A DNA stretch of 32,961 bases from a bacterium. Its GTDB lineage: Bacteria; Campylobacterota; Campylobacteria; Campylobacterales; Sulfurovaceae. The notes under the pieces were generated by a model. It was given only the letters and a program-made list of their open reading frames with translations, was not told the DNA's origin and ran no database searches. The first letter of the stretch is position 1, and each line of letters starts with the position of its first letter. Below are positions 1-7,145 of this stretch, in pieces. The stretch is from positions 1 to 32,961 of the forward strand of contig JAHJJU010000055.1 in the NCBI GenBank assembly GCA_018822805.1, read 5' to 3'. The translations under genes and the position numbers were made by a program.

Positions 1-126
1 ATTTATATAAAAATATCTTTATACTTTGAATATCAATAAATATTTTTAAGTATTTTTGATAGCTATTAGGTTTTCTGCTGAGCTTTATTGGTGGATTTAG
101 AAAAATTAAAAGATAAAGGATTTAAA

Positions 127-264
127 ATGGCTATGCGTAATTGGGGTAATTGTCATTGGTGTGGTAAAACAATTCTTACAGAACACAGACCACCAAACTT
201 AAGTAAAATGTATTACTTTTGTTCAAACAGTTGTATGTCAAGCTATCAAGCTTCTCTAAGATAA
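127..264 (+). CDS. 45-aa Cys-rich small protein (TRASH/zinc-ribbon-like)
   Basis: This short ORF has a good ribosome binding site (AAAGGA at 115-120, six bases before the ATG). The product has a CxxC pair near the N-terminus (CHWC) and a CxxxC pair (CSNSC) near the C-terminus, preceded by Tyr-Tyr-Phe. That layout resembles TRASH/MYM-type zinc fingers. It is the first of four tiny Cys-rich ORFs in a row upstream of a radical SAM/SPASM gene. It may be a metal-binding microprotein or a substrate of that enzyme; nothing in the sequence decides between them. The frame stays open upstream to a TGA at 79-81 and includes a GTG at 91, so a longer product starting with Asp-Leu-Glu-Lys is possible, but no ribosome binding site supports it. 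Confidence 0.6.
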   Translation: MAMRNWGNCHWCGKTILTEHRPPNLSKMYYFCSNSCMSSYQASLR

Positions 265-274
265 AGGAAAAATT

Positions 275-397
275 ATGAGTAAAGAAGAAAAAGAAAAATT
301 GGCAAAGATGTTTTCAAAAGGGGCTGTAAAAGCTACTAAGAGTAAGGCTGAACATCTTAATTGTACTAAGCAAGGTTGTGGCTCTTCTTGGGCTTGA
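275..397 (+). CDS. 40-aa Lys-rich peptide with C-terminal Cys motif, candidate modified peptide precursor
   Basis: The ORF begins 10 bases after the previous stop, with AAGGA at 264-268 as ribosome binding site. The first ~29 residues are charged and Lys-rich, probably helical, with no Cys. The last 11 residues are CTKQGCGSSWA, with two Cys, Gly and a penultimate Trp. A charged leader followed by a compact Cys/Gly/aromatic tail is the usual shape of a RiPP precursor. Of the four small ORFs this is the one least like a zinc ribbon, having only two Cys. A radical SAM/SPASM enzyme with an RRE-like domain lies 1.6 kb downstream on the same strand. The precursor role is inferred from shape and context; I do not recognise the peptide family. 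Confidence 0.6.
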   Translation: MSKEEKEKLAKMFSKGAVKATKSKAEHLNCTKQGCGSSWA

Positions 398-455
398 TTG
401 AATATTGAAGAGTAATTTTTACTTTTCATAATAAAAATAAAGAGAAAGGTAAAAA

Positions 456-575
456 ATGGATCGTATAACTTGTCCATATTGTAGTTCACAAAATACAGAA
501 TATCTTGGTTTTGAAAAAGGAAGGTATTTTTGGAGATGTAAAAACTGTGGGGGAAATTATAGTAATCCTGAATAA
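456..575 (+). CDS. 39-aa zinc-ribbon microprotein
   Basis: This short ORF encodes CPYC near the N-terminus and CKNC about 20 residues later, followed by Gly-Gly-Asn-Tyr. The four-Cys spacing fits a single zinc ribbon. The second half (Trp-Arg-Cys-Lys-Asn-Cys-Gly) resembles the C-terminal tail of the lipoprotein at 872-1984 (Tyr-Gln-Cys-Lys-Val-Cys-Gly), so the two probably share a fold. The ribosome binding site is a purine run, AGAGAAAGG, at 441-449. It is the third of four tiny Cys-rich ORFs in the cluster. A zinc-binding microprotein is the simplest reading. Whether the radical SAM enzyme downstream acts on it is unknown. Confidence 0.55.
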   Translation: MDRITCPYCSSQNTEYLGFEKGRYFWRCKNCGGNYSNPE

Positions 576-595
576 ATTACCTATAACGCATGGTC

Positions 596-601
596 TATAA
601 T
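596..601 (+). promoter_or_regulatory. Possible -10 box in the small-peptide cluster
   Basis: TATAAT lies 58 bases upstream of the fourth small ORF, in a stretch with no gene. A second purine-rich site, ATAAAGG, follows at 606-612. No convincing -35 is visible, which is usual for Campylobacterota sigma-70 promoters. It could drive the fourth peptide separately from the first three. Confidence 0.3.
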
Positions 602-658
602 CAAAATAAAGGTATAAATTTTGAGTAATTTTATACTTATAAAATAAAGGAAAAAATC

Positions 659-796
659 ATGAAAAGAATATGGCAAGTAGAGTGTATGGCTTCTAATCAA
701 AGATGTGTTATCTGTGGTGGATGGGGTGGAGAATGGGGAAGAGGACAAGGTGGTCGAGCTATATGTATCGATTGTTGGAATAAAGGGAGTAGATAA
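659..796 (+). CDS. 45-aa Cys/Gly/Trp-rich small protein
   Basis: The ORF is preceded by ATAAAGGA (643-650), the same ribosome-binding context as the first two small ORFs. The product has an upstream Cys at residue 9, then CVIC, a Gly/Trp-rich stretch (GGWGGEWGRGQGG) and CIDC near the C-terminus. The two CxxC pairs could bind zinc. The Gly/Trp-rich linker is unusual for a zinc ribbon and is the sort of segment RiPP enzymes modify. It is the last of the tiny ORFs, followed by a hairpin and then the lipoprotein gene. Function unknown. Confidence 0.55.
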   Translation: MKRIWQVECMASNQRCVICGGWGGEWGRGQGGRAICIDCWNKGSR

Positions 797-811
797 TTCT
801 ATTTCTTTTTT

Positions 812-835
812 AAAGCATTCTACAGTGAATGCTTT
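812..835 (+). other. Intercistronic stem-loop before the lipoprotein gene
   Basis: A perfect 9-bp inverted repeat (AAAGCATTC / GAATGCTTT) with a 6-base loop sits between the last small ORF and the lipoprotein. No T-run follows it on the plus strand; the T-run comes before it. It is therefore more likely a processing or stabilising hairpin, or a weak attenuator, than a classical terminator. Confidence 0.45.
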
Positions 836-871
836 GAAGATGAAATAATCGTCTAAATAGAGGAGGATATT

Positions 872-1984
872 ATGAAAGTTTTTAAAATTACAATGCCTAT
901 AGCTATGAGTTTGTTTTTTTTAGGTTGTGCTTCAAAATATTTTGAAGAAGCTGTAGAAAAAGATACGGTTTATGCTTATAAAAGTTTCTTAGAAGAATAT
1001 GGAGATAGTGATTATGCATATCAAGTAAAAGAAAAATTATCCATTTTAATGGCTTATAATACGGCAAAAAGTAGAGATACAATTGCAGGATATAATTATT
1101 TTTTATCAGCATATGGTTCAAGTAAATATGCATATGAAGTTACAAAAAGGAGAGATTATTTAGAAAAACAAAAATATATAAACAATTTGACGAGTAAAAT
1201 TAAAAACTCAAATTCAGCAATTGACCAAGCTATAATTATGAATAGATATATGTATAATAAATATAGTAATGATATTAAAAGTGATTATTTTTTAAAAAAA
1301 TATTATGAAAATGCAATTGGTTGTTTTAGAACAACAAGAGATATTATACTCATTGATAAAAAAACAGAGTGGAAAGATTTATTATTTGTTGATAAACGAA
1401 TAGATTATATATATGCAGGGAAAGTATTCCAAGGGGATATTATATATAAAGATGGAGACTATATTAGTACACTTCATAGTTACAAAGATTTAAAAAAAAT
1501 TTATACAAATCATAGTGAATGGAATGATAAAGATGGAATAATCAAAGAAGCTTTTGGCTCAATGGCTGAGTTTAAAAAAGAAAATAAATTATCAAATGAA
1601 GATTTATTTCAAAGTGTATTTTATTCAGTTACTGCCAAGGAATTTATTCCAACGAAATATATTCAAACAACTTCTAGTTTAGAAGGAGCATTAATTGATT
1701 TTGTAGAAGAAAATCCTCTTACTAGTTTAGCTATTGGTGCAGGTGTTGCAACAATGTTGAATTCATCTTCTGATAATTCTAGTTTTTCAGCTTCTACTTC
1801 ATCAGACTCTAGCTCTAGTAATTATGATGTAACAGCTGACCCTGAAATGACACGATGGGAACAACGGTACTGTTCTAGTTGTGGAAAATCTACAAGACAT
1901 AAAGTTGGTAGACATGAACATGGTAGTAGTAAAGCAGATTATCAGTGTAAAGTATGTGGTGATGGTTATGCAGGAAGTTGGTAG
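872..1984 (+). CDS. Lipoprotein with two N-terminal repeats and C-terminal zinc ribbon
   Basis: The 370-aa product has a lipoprotein-type signal (hydrophobic residues ~8-18, then FLGC with Cys19). Two related repeats follow at about residues 30-60 and 68-98. Each has an Asp-Thr, an aromatic-rich helix, a Tyr-Gly-x-Ser and Tyr-Ala-Tyr-x-Val, like short TPR-type units of outer-membrane lipoproteins. A hydrophobic segment lies near 277-292, and a Ser-rich linker at ~295-318. The last 45 residues are a zinc ribbon (Cys334, Cys337, Cys359, Cys362) ending GDGYAGSW. AGGAGG at 861-866 is a strong ribosome binding site. The 3' end overlaps the probable start of the radical SAM gene by 17 bases, which suggests translational coupling. 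The gene is clearly richer in A+T than the housekeeping genes further right. Role unknown; it may be an envelope component or a substrate of the radical SAM enzyme. Confidence 0.8.
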   Translation: MKVFKITMPIAMSLFFLGCASKYFEEAVEKDTVYAYKSFLEEYGDSDYAYQVKEKLSILMAYNTAKSRDTIAGYNYFLSAYGSSKYAYEVTKRRDYLEKQKYINNLTSKIKNSNSAIDQAIIMNRYMYNKYSNDIKSDYFLKKYYENAIGCFRTTRDIILIDKKTEWKDLLFVDKRIDYIYAGKVFQGDIIYKDGDYISTLHSYKDLKKIYTNHSEWNDKDGIIKEAFGSMAEFKKENKLSNEDLFQSVFYSVTAKEFIPTKYIQTTSSLEGALIDFVEENPLTSLAIGAGVATMLNSSSDNSSFSASTSSDSSSSNYDVTADPEMTRWEQRYCSSCGKSTRHKVGRHEHGSSKADYQCKVCGDGYAGSW

Positions 1985-3332
1985 AACTTTCGAAAATTCT
2001 TTTCTCAAAATAAAAAATGCTTTCGGCAAAAGAGATTATATTTTAAGAGAAGAACAAGAGGGAGCTATTTTTTATGGTCAAGTGGGTAGCAAATACAAAA
2101 CATTTAAACTAAAAATTAGCCAAAGTGCTACTTTTCTTTTTGAGCTTATACGAGATGGTATCTCTTATGAAGAAATTTATGAAGTGCTTAGTACCAATGG
2201 ATTTTCTAAAGAGCTTATAGAGTCGGAACTAAATGCTTTGATTGCCATTAGTAATTTTGACAGAACACATGATGCTATTAGCAATGATGTTATAGTTGAA
2301 AAGTTAACAGCACCTATCAATATCACATGGGACATAACCAATGCTTGTAATCTACAATGTGACCACTGTATCAATGCTAGTGGAAAAGCAGATATATTTG
2401 AAATGACTACAGAGCAGTGTTTGAGTGTTATTGACCAATTGAGTGAGATGGGTGTTTACAATATTTGGATGGGAGGAGGCGAACCTTTAGCCAAAAAAGA
2501 TATAGATAAAATATTACGCCATGGAAAAGAGAAAGGTCTACATATTATCTTGGCAACTAACGGTAAGTTACTTTTAAAACCTGAATATCTGAAACTGGTG
2601 GGAGAGACTTGTGCTGAGGTTAATCTAAGTTTAGATGGTATGAGAGAAGAAGACCACTCCTATCTTCGAGGGCAATCAGCCAAATTATTAGAAGTTGTCT
2701 CAGCCATAAAACTACTTAAATCAAACTATCCTAATATTTGGGTAACAGCTCTAACTGTTGTGCATACAGAGAACCTATTTAAGCTTGAATCTCTTATTGA
2801 TTTCTGTTATGAGATAGGGTGTGATAAGTGGACGCATGATGAACTCTATCTTTTAGGAAGAGCCAGTTTGAAATATAAAGATATAATTTTGAAATACAAC
2901 GATTATATCAGTCTCTATCAAATCGTTAACAAAAAAGCTGATGAGTATCAAGATAAAATGCTTGTCGAACGATATGTAAGAATGGTCACACCCTCACAAA
3001 GTAACAATATGATTTATGGTTGTAGTGCAGGACGCAGTGAAATATCTATTCAGCAAAATGGAGATGTATTTCCTTGTCAAAAAATGCAATTGGATAAATA
3101 CCTTGCAGGTAATCTCAAATCTACCTCTCTAAAGAAGATTTGGGATAACAGTGAAGTGTTATATCAAATCCGAAACCTAGACATAAACCAAAGTGAATGT
3201 GCAGGGTGTGAGAGCTTTTTAAATCACAGTTGCAATGGTGGCTGTATAGCAGAGAAAGAGATTGTATTTGGAAAAAATACAGTTCGTGACCCAATGTGTC
3301 CTAAGAGGGAATTTGAAAGTGTGTTGTTTTGA
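1968..3332 (+). CDS. Radical SAM/SPASM peptide-modifying enzyme with N-terminal PqqD-like (RRE) domain
   Basis: Numbered from the ATG at 1968 (454 aa), residues ~23-97 resemble a PqqD-like RiPP recognition element: a YILREEQEGAIFY strand pair, then helices with ATFLFELI. The radical SAM core follows with the CX3CX2C cluster motif at Cys127, Cys131 and Cys134, and GGGEP at 169-173. A C-terminal SPASM domain has seven Cys (352, 370, 411, 414, 422, 426, 444) in the order expected for two auxiliary Fe-S clusters. This arrangement is typical of RiPP maturases that cross-link or epimerise peptides. The frame is open back to an ATG at 1881, but residues before 1968 translate lipoprotein sequence in another frame and do not look like domain sequence. 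The ribosome binding site is weak, so coupling to the lipoprotein is likely. The GNAT gene follows four bases later. The general class is confident; the substrate and chemistry are not known. Confidence 0.88.
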   Translation: MQEVGRTFENSFLKIKNAFGKRDYILREEQEGAIFYGQVGSKYKTFKLKISQSATFLFELIRDGISYEEIYEVLSTNGFSKELIESELNALIAISNFDRTHDAISNDVIVEKLTAPINITWDITNACNLQCDHCINASGKADIFEMTTEQCLSVIDQLSEMGVYNIWMGGGEPLAKKDIDKILRHGKEKGLHIILATNGKLLLKPEYLKLVGETCAEVNLSLDGMREEDHSYLRGQSAKLLEVVSAIKLLKSNYPNIWVTALTVVHTENLFKLESLIDFCYEIGCDKWTHDELYLLGRASLKYKDIILKYNDYISLYQIVNKKADEYQDKMLVERYVRMVTPSQSNNMIYGCSAGRSEISIQQNGDVFPCQKMQLDKYLAGNLKSTSLKKIWDNSEVLYQIRNLDINQSECAGCESFLNHSCNGGCIAEKEIVFGKNTVRDPMCPKREFESVLF

Positions 3333-3336
3333 GATA

Positions 3337-3711
3337 ATGGGATTAGAAGATAGTTTAGAAACTCGAAAAGATTTTATTGCTTGCTTTGAAGATATAGATG
3401 AAAAAATTTTATTCTTGAGACTGAAGGAATATTTTTCTTATAAGGAGAATTTTCATTATGGAATACAATATGATAACAAAATTGTGGGATTTCTTTTTTC
3501 TACAAAAGTTAATAAAGTATTTGAGCTTGAAAAATCTAATGGACTTTATATTCTTGATTTTGTTGTTCATCCCTATTTTAGAGGGAAAAAACTTGGTAGT
3601 AATTTATTGAAATTTTATGTTAATATGCATGAAAACTTGAGTATTATAGCTCATACTCGTAGTTTAGTTTTTGAGAGGATGTTGAGGAGATTTGATTTTA
3701 AAAAGGTATGA
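3337..3711 (+). CDS. GNAT-family N-acetyltransferase
   Basis: This 124-aa protein has the acetyl-CoA-binding motif A of GNAT enzymes: a strand ILDFVVHP (residues 72-79) followed by FRGKKLGSNLL, which fits the R/Q-x-x-G-x-G/A pyrophosphate loop. The C-terminal half (ending RMLRRFDFKKV) matches the family's last helix and strand. The ATG at 3337 lies four bases after the radical SAM stop, so the two are probably co-translated. An upstream in-frame ATG (3262) lies inside the radical SAM gene and is less likely. It is slightly short for a GNAT (usually 140-180 aa). Given its position it may acetylate the peptide product or give self-immunity. That role is an inference. Confidence 0.75.
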   Translation: MGLEDSLETRKDFIACFEDIDEKILFLRLKEYFSYKENFHYGIQYDNKIVGFLFSTKVNKVFELEKSNGLYILDFVVHPYFRGKKLGSNLLKFYVNMHENLSIIAHTRSLVFERMLRRFDFKKV

Positions 3712-3843
3712 TTTACATACGAGAATTTTTTACACTCCCTTAAATTCTATTTATACTCTTGTACTTGGCTTATCTGTTTATCTTTACGACCGTTACGGCT
3801 TGGGTCTTATCATTTATAACGTATCGTATTTTGCTGTAAAAAA

Positions 3844-3870
3844 GTAGGGTGGGCATTCTTGCCCACAAGT
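3844..3870. repeat. GTAGGGTG-type small palindromic repeat, copy 1
   Basis: GTAGGGTGGGC is followed by a 6-base loop and GCCCAC, giving a 6-bp GC-rich hairpin in a very AT-rich gap. A second element starting with the same GTAGGGTG and holding its own hairpin lies at 15982-16006. Similar GTAGGGTG-headed palindromes are scattered between genes in many proteobacteria. Lying between the convergent GNAT gene and ATPase gene, it could also help end transcription. Confidence 0.5.
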
Positions 3871-3884
3871 AAATCATCTAACTT

Positions 3885-5090
3885 TTAATAAAAATACCCA
3901 ATAGGTAGTGCTATACATCGTTCATCTATTTGTAAAACATTTTGACCCATATAAAAAACAATACCAAAGATATTTTTAGATGATTTCTTTTGATAATTTC
4001 GTATATGCTGAAAATCATCTTTCCCTACTTTTGAAGAGGATTTTACCTCTATAGCTATAATATTGTTGTTTCGTTGAAGTATAAAGTCTATTTCTTTTTT
4101 ATCGTTGGTTAAATAGTGATAAATTTTAGTATCATCTATCGCAAAGCTGATATGTTTAAGTAGCTCATTAAAAATAAAAGTTTCAACTAATGCTCCTTTA
4201 TAAGTGGAGGTTTCAAATTGTTCTAGGGTATAAATACCTAAAAAATAACTCATAATTCCTGTATCATTTAAAAAAATTTTAGGCGACTTAACAAACTGTT
4301 TACCAATATTATCAAAAAAAGGTCTAACCATATTTAACTGAAAGGTCTGCTCTAAAATAACTAGATAATTTTCACACGTTTCAACTCTTATTCCAACTGC
4401 TTTAGAAATCTTTGACTTGTTGAGGAGTGTTGTACTTCTTGGAGCTATAATGTTTACAAATCTAAAAAAACTATCTATATCGCGAAAGTCACCCAAATCT
4501 CGTGCATCTCTTTCGATGTAAGTACTTACATATGATGAGAACCAAAGTTTTTTTTCTAAAGGAGACTCTAGGTTTTGTACATCAGGATATCCACCTTTTA
4601 ATATATCGTTTATTATTTGGTTTGTTTCAACTTTTACAACATCAAAATCATGGTTAAACAACTTGTCTATAATATTTTCACTATTTTTATGCACTTTCTC
4701 TTTTATGCTCAATGGATATAAATCTATTTCAATAATCCTACCTGCTAAAGTATCTTGTGTTTGCTTCATATCTAAAATATTGGTAGAACCTGTAATTAAA
4801 AAGTCTCCATTTTTTCTCTGTTTATCAATATAGAGTTTTAATGACTCTAAAAGTTCAGGAACTTTTTGAATCTCATCAATGGTTACAGGTTTTTGAAGAA
4901 TCTCTACAAATCTATTGGGGTCATCTTTGGCACTAATTCGAGTGGAAACATCATCAAGAACAATATAGTTTGGATTTAATTCCATTGACAATGTTGATTT
5001 CCCTACTTGCCTAGCACCCTTAAGCAAAACAATTGGGGAAATTTTTAGAGCAGTTTTAAGTACAGGGTCGATACTTCTTTTTAGCATCAT
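3885..5090 (-). CDS. AAA-family ATPase with DUF4143 domain
   Basis: The 401-aa product has Walker A GARQVGKS (residues 25-32) and Walker B VTIDEI (69-74), followed by a sensor-like LITGSTN. This is the AAA_14 domain. The C-terminal half is the DUF4143 region with KEIDFIL and AIEVKSS, a strand pattern like a PD-(D/E)xK nuclease fold. Length is typical for the family. These proteins are widespread and scattered, often strain-variable, and have no settled function. AAGGA just upstream supports the first or second of the paired ATGs (5090 or 5087). The upstream region carries direct repeats overlapping a TATAAT, described separately. The neighbouring helicase is on the same strand but 147 bases away, so they are probably separate units. 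Confidence 0.85.
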   Translation of the reverse strand: MMLKRSIDPVLKTALKISPIVLLKGARQVGKSTLSMELNPNYIVLDDVSTRISAKDDPNRFVEILQKPVTIDEIQKVPELLESLKLYIDKQRKNGDFLITGSTNILDMKQTQDTLAGRIIEIDLYPLSIKEKVHKNSENIIDKLFNHDFDVVKVETNQIINDILKGGYPDVQNLESPLEKKLWFSSYVSTYIERDARDLGDFRDIDSFFRFVNIIAPRSTTLLNKSKISKAVGIRVETCENYLVILEQTFQLNMVRPFFDNIGKQFVKSPKIFLNDTGIMSYFLGIYTLEQFETSTYKGALVETFIFNELLKHISFAIDDTKIYHYLTNDKKEIDFILQRNNNIIAIEVKSSSKVGKDDFQHIRNYQKKSSKNIFGIVFYMGQNVLQIDERCIALPIGYFY

Positions 5091-5103
5091 AGAGTCCTTT
5101 TTT

Positions 5104-5144
5104 ATATATTATACTATTATACTAGTTTATTTTATACTAGTTTA
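5104..5144 (-). promoter_or_regulatory. Promoter with 13-bp direct repeats upstream of the DUF4143 ATPase
   Basis: On the plus strand TTATACTAGTTTA occurs at 5117-5129 and again at 5132-5144, a 15-base period. A truncated third copy (TTATACTA-like) sits just to the left. Read on the minus strand these give repeated TAGTATAA(T), so the repeats overlap the likely -10 boxes. Each full copy contains the palindrome ACTAGT. This looks like an operator over the promoter. The regulator is not evident. Confidence 0.45.
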
Positions 5145-5237
5145 ATAGAGTTTTTAATCTAATTATTCTAGAAAACGAGTAATAAATTTCAAAGAAATAG
5201 ATAAATAAATAAAATAATTAAGTAGTCGCATATATTT

Positions 5238-6953
5238 CTACACAAACAACATAACCAACCGTATCTCATCATAACCGGCTTCACCATCCATTGCATCAAA
5301 TATGGGTTTAAGCCTTAATGACCCATCGTCAGAGAAGTACTCTTCATTTTTCTCTTGTTGTAGTTTTAAAATCATCTGCTCTATGCGTTTGCTCTTTGCC
5401 CCTGTGGGTTTAAACTTGCTCAAATCTAAAGAACTCTCTTCTTTTTTCAAATAGGCTAAATGGTTCATAATGGTGCCTTCCGTTACACCTCTGGTTTTAG
5501 CTATCTCTTTGATGCTTGAACAACTCTCAATCAAAAATTTGGTTTTTAATTGCGTAGGGGTGTCATTTTTCATTTTTGCTACTTTACCACTTCTGAGTAG
5601 TTTTCTCTCCTCTTCTATCTGTACAAAACTGGTGAGTCCACCTAGACTTTTAATGTAGTTAAGATGACGTTTTTTGAGTTCATCTTCACTGTAACTCTCA
5701 ATCTCTTCACTCGCTTTTAATGAGGCTTTTTTAATGGGTTCATCAATACGCAAAGTCAAAGGGTCAACAGTTAATGCCATATCATTTAAGCCCATTAAGC
5801 GTAATCCTTCGATATTTTTTATTCGTGACAGTGCTACGTATCCTTGTCCTACTTCAAAAGTTTTAGACAAATCAATCTCGGCTGAATCAAGCGTCATACC
5901 TTGAGACTTATGAATGGTCAATGCCCATGCTAAACGTAAAGGAAGTTGTGAAACTGTAGCAACTATTTCTCCTGAATCATTCTCTACCGTCCAATCTTCT
6001 GCTATGACGCGTATGTTTTGTCCGGTTGATGTCTTGACTATAGGTATGTCACCCTCAAAGCTTACAACCACACCTGTCGTTCCATTGACATAACCCTTTT
6101 CAGGGTTGTTCTTTATAAACAACACCACGGCATCTTTTTTTAATGTTAGCTCCTCTAAGACTAAAGAGGTTTTAAAGATTTTTTCTATGTTTTTGGCTGA
6201 ACCTTTTGAGGTGTAGGTAAATGTTTTGGGTTTACTCGCTAGTCTATTTAGCTCTTCTAAATTGATTCTATCGACATCAATATTGTGTGTGTAGAGTTTG
6301 GTAGGCGTAAACTTAGCATCCAACTCTTTATGGAAACAGGACTCCAATGTTTCGTGTGATTGAACCGAGACAGCTCCACTTCGAATTTCATCTAAAATCT
6401 CAATCAATTGGTTGTCATCTTGTCTAAATTTTTCATTGAGGTAACAACTCTTTAATTCCAAGGCTCTCCAAACGGGTGACTGCCATGCAAAACGTTTCTC
6501 TTTAAACTCTTTGCTTACAGGGGGTAGCTGAAAAAAGTCACCAGAAATCACCACTTGTACTCCACCAAAAGGTTCGGGAGAGTTCTTAAATGCCCGTAAC
6601 ACTTTGTCCATGGAAGAAAATATTTCTGGAGAGACCATTGAAACTTCATCGATGATTAGAAGTTTCAACTTAGAAAAACGACTCTTTAAGTAACTCTTTT
6701 GAAGTAAGAATTCAACATAACCATTGTCCACAACGCTGTCACGTATGCCCAACGCAAAAAATGAGTGAATCGTTTGCCCTTTTAAATGTGACGCTGCAAT
6801 GCCTGTTGGTGCCACAACGGTTGGGTAAATTCGTCGCTCCTTTAGGTACTGGATAAATTGATTTAAAAGATAGGTTTTACCCGTACCTGCTGAACCTGTT
6901 ATAAAAACATTTTGTCCCGATTTTAGTATGTTAAGTGCTGTAAGTTGTTTCAT
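5238..6953 (-). CDS. PIF1-like superfamily 1B DNA helicase
   Basis: This 571-aa protein carries the ordered helicase motifs. Motif I is GSAGTGKT (residues 20-27), followed by VVAPTGIAA (Ia), LLIIDEVSMV (II), VISGDFFQLPPV (III), and late motifs ALTIHKSQGMTLD (V) and GQGYVALSRIKN (VI). This set is characteristic of PIF1/RecD-like 5'-3' helicases. A C-terminal helix-turn-helix of the type found at the ends of RecQ/PIF1 proteins is visible at about residues 478-505 (SIKEIAKTRGVTEGTIMNHL). PIF1-like helicases resolve G-quadruplexes and stalled forks in other organisms. No clear ribosome binding site precedes the ATG. It is a single-gene unit on the minus strand. Confidence 0.9.
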   Translation of the reverse strand: MKQLTALNILKSGQNVFITGSAGTGKTYLLNQFIQYLKERRIYPTVVAPTGIAASHLKGQTIHSFFALGIRDSVVDNGYVEFLLQKSYLKSRFSKLKLLIIDEVSMVSPEIFSSMDKVLRAFKNSPEPFGGVQVVISGDFFQLPPVSKEFKEKRFAWQSPVWRALELKSCYLNEKFRQDDNQLIEILDEIRSGAVSVQSHETLESCFHKELDAKFTPTKLYTHNIDVDRINLEELNRLASKPKTFTYTSKGSAKNIEKIFKTSLVLEELTLKKDAVVLFIKNNPEKGYVNGTTGVVVSFEGDIPIVKTSTGQNIRVIAEDWTVENDSGEIVATVSQLPLRLAWALTIHKSQGMTLDSAEIDLSKTFEVGQGYVALSRIKNIEGLRLMGLNDMALTVDPLTLRIDEPIKKASLKASEEIESYSEDELKKRHLNYIKSLGGLTSFVQIEEERKLLRSGKVAKMKNDTPTQLKTKFLIESCSSIKEIAKTRGVTEGTIMNHLAYLKKEESSLDLSKFKPTGAKSKRIEQMILKLQQEKNEEYFSDDGSLRLKPIFDAMDGEAGYDEIRLVMLFV

Positions 6954-6990
6954 AGAAGTATTTTAACATTAAACAATAACTTTTAAAAGT

Positions 6991-7011
6991 AATATGTCAA
7001 ATTGTCATATT
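6991..7011. promoter_or_regulatory. Imperfect 21-bp palindrome, candidate operator
   Basis: The arms AATATG-n-CAA and TTG-n-CATATT mirror each other around a central base, with mismatches only at the n positions and the centre. It lies in the 192-base gap between the divergent helicase gene and the three-gene cytidylyltransferase cluster, about 135 bases upstream of the latter. Symmetry and position suggest a binding site for a dimeric regulator of either unit. No regulator gene adjoins it. Confidence 0.4.
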
Positions 7012-7145
7012 TTTTTTATACAAAAATATGTGTATATATTAACCAATTAGGATAAAAGAGCTCCGATATAGTTTAATTCCTTAAGTATACAATACACTTT
7101 TTGTAATAATAGTTATTAATCCAAAAAATAGATAGGGAGTAACTG

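Noticed and set aside
256-489. 77-aa minus-strand reading frame over the mini-ORFs
   Set aside because: It runs antisense to the small Cys ORFs, is Phe/Leu-rich from AT bias, and lacks a ribosome binding site.
621-647. Eight-codon TTG-started ORF after an AAAGG site
   Set aside because: It is too short and AT-rich to separate from chance; no leader-peptide feature is visible.
1881-1967. N-terminal extension of the radical SAM protein from ATG 1881
   Set aside because: It overlaps the lipoprotein zinc ribbon in another frame and adds hydrophobic, non-domain residues; ATG 1968 is a better fit.
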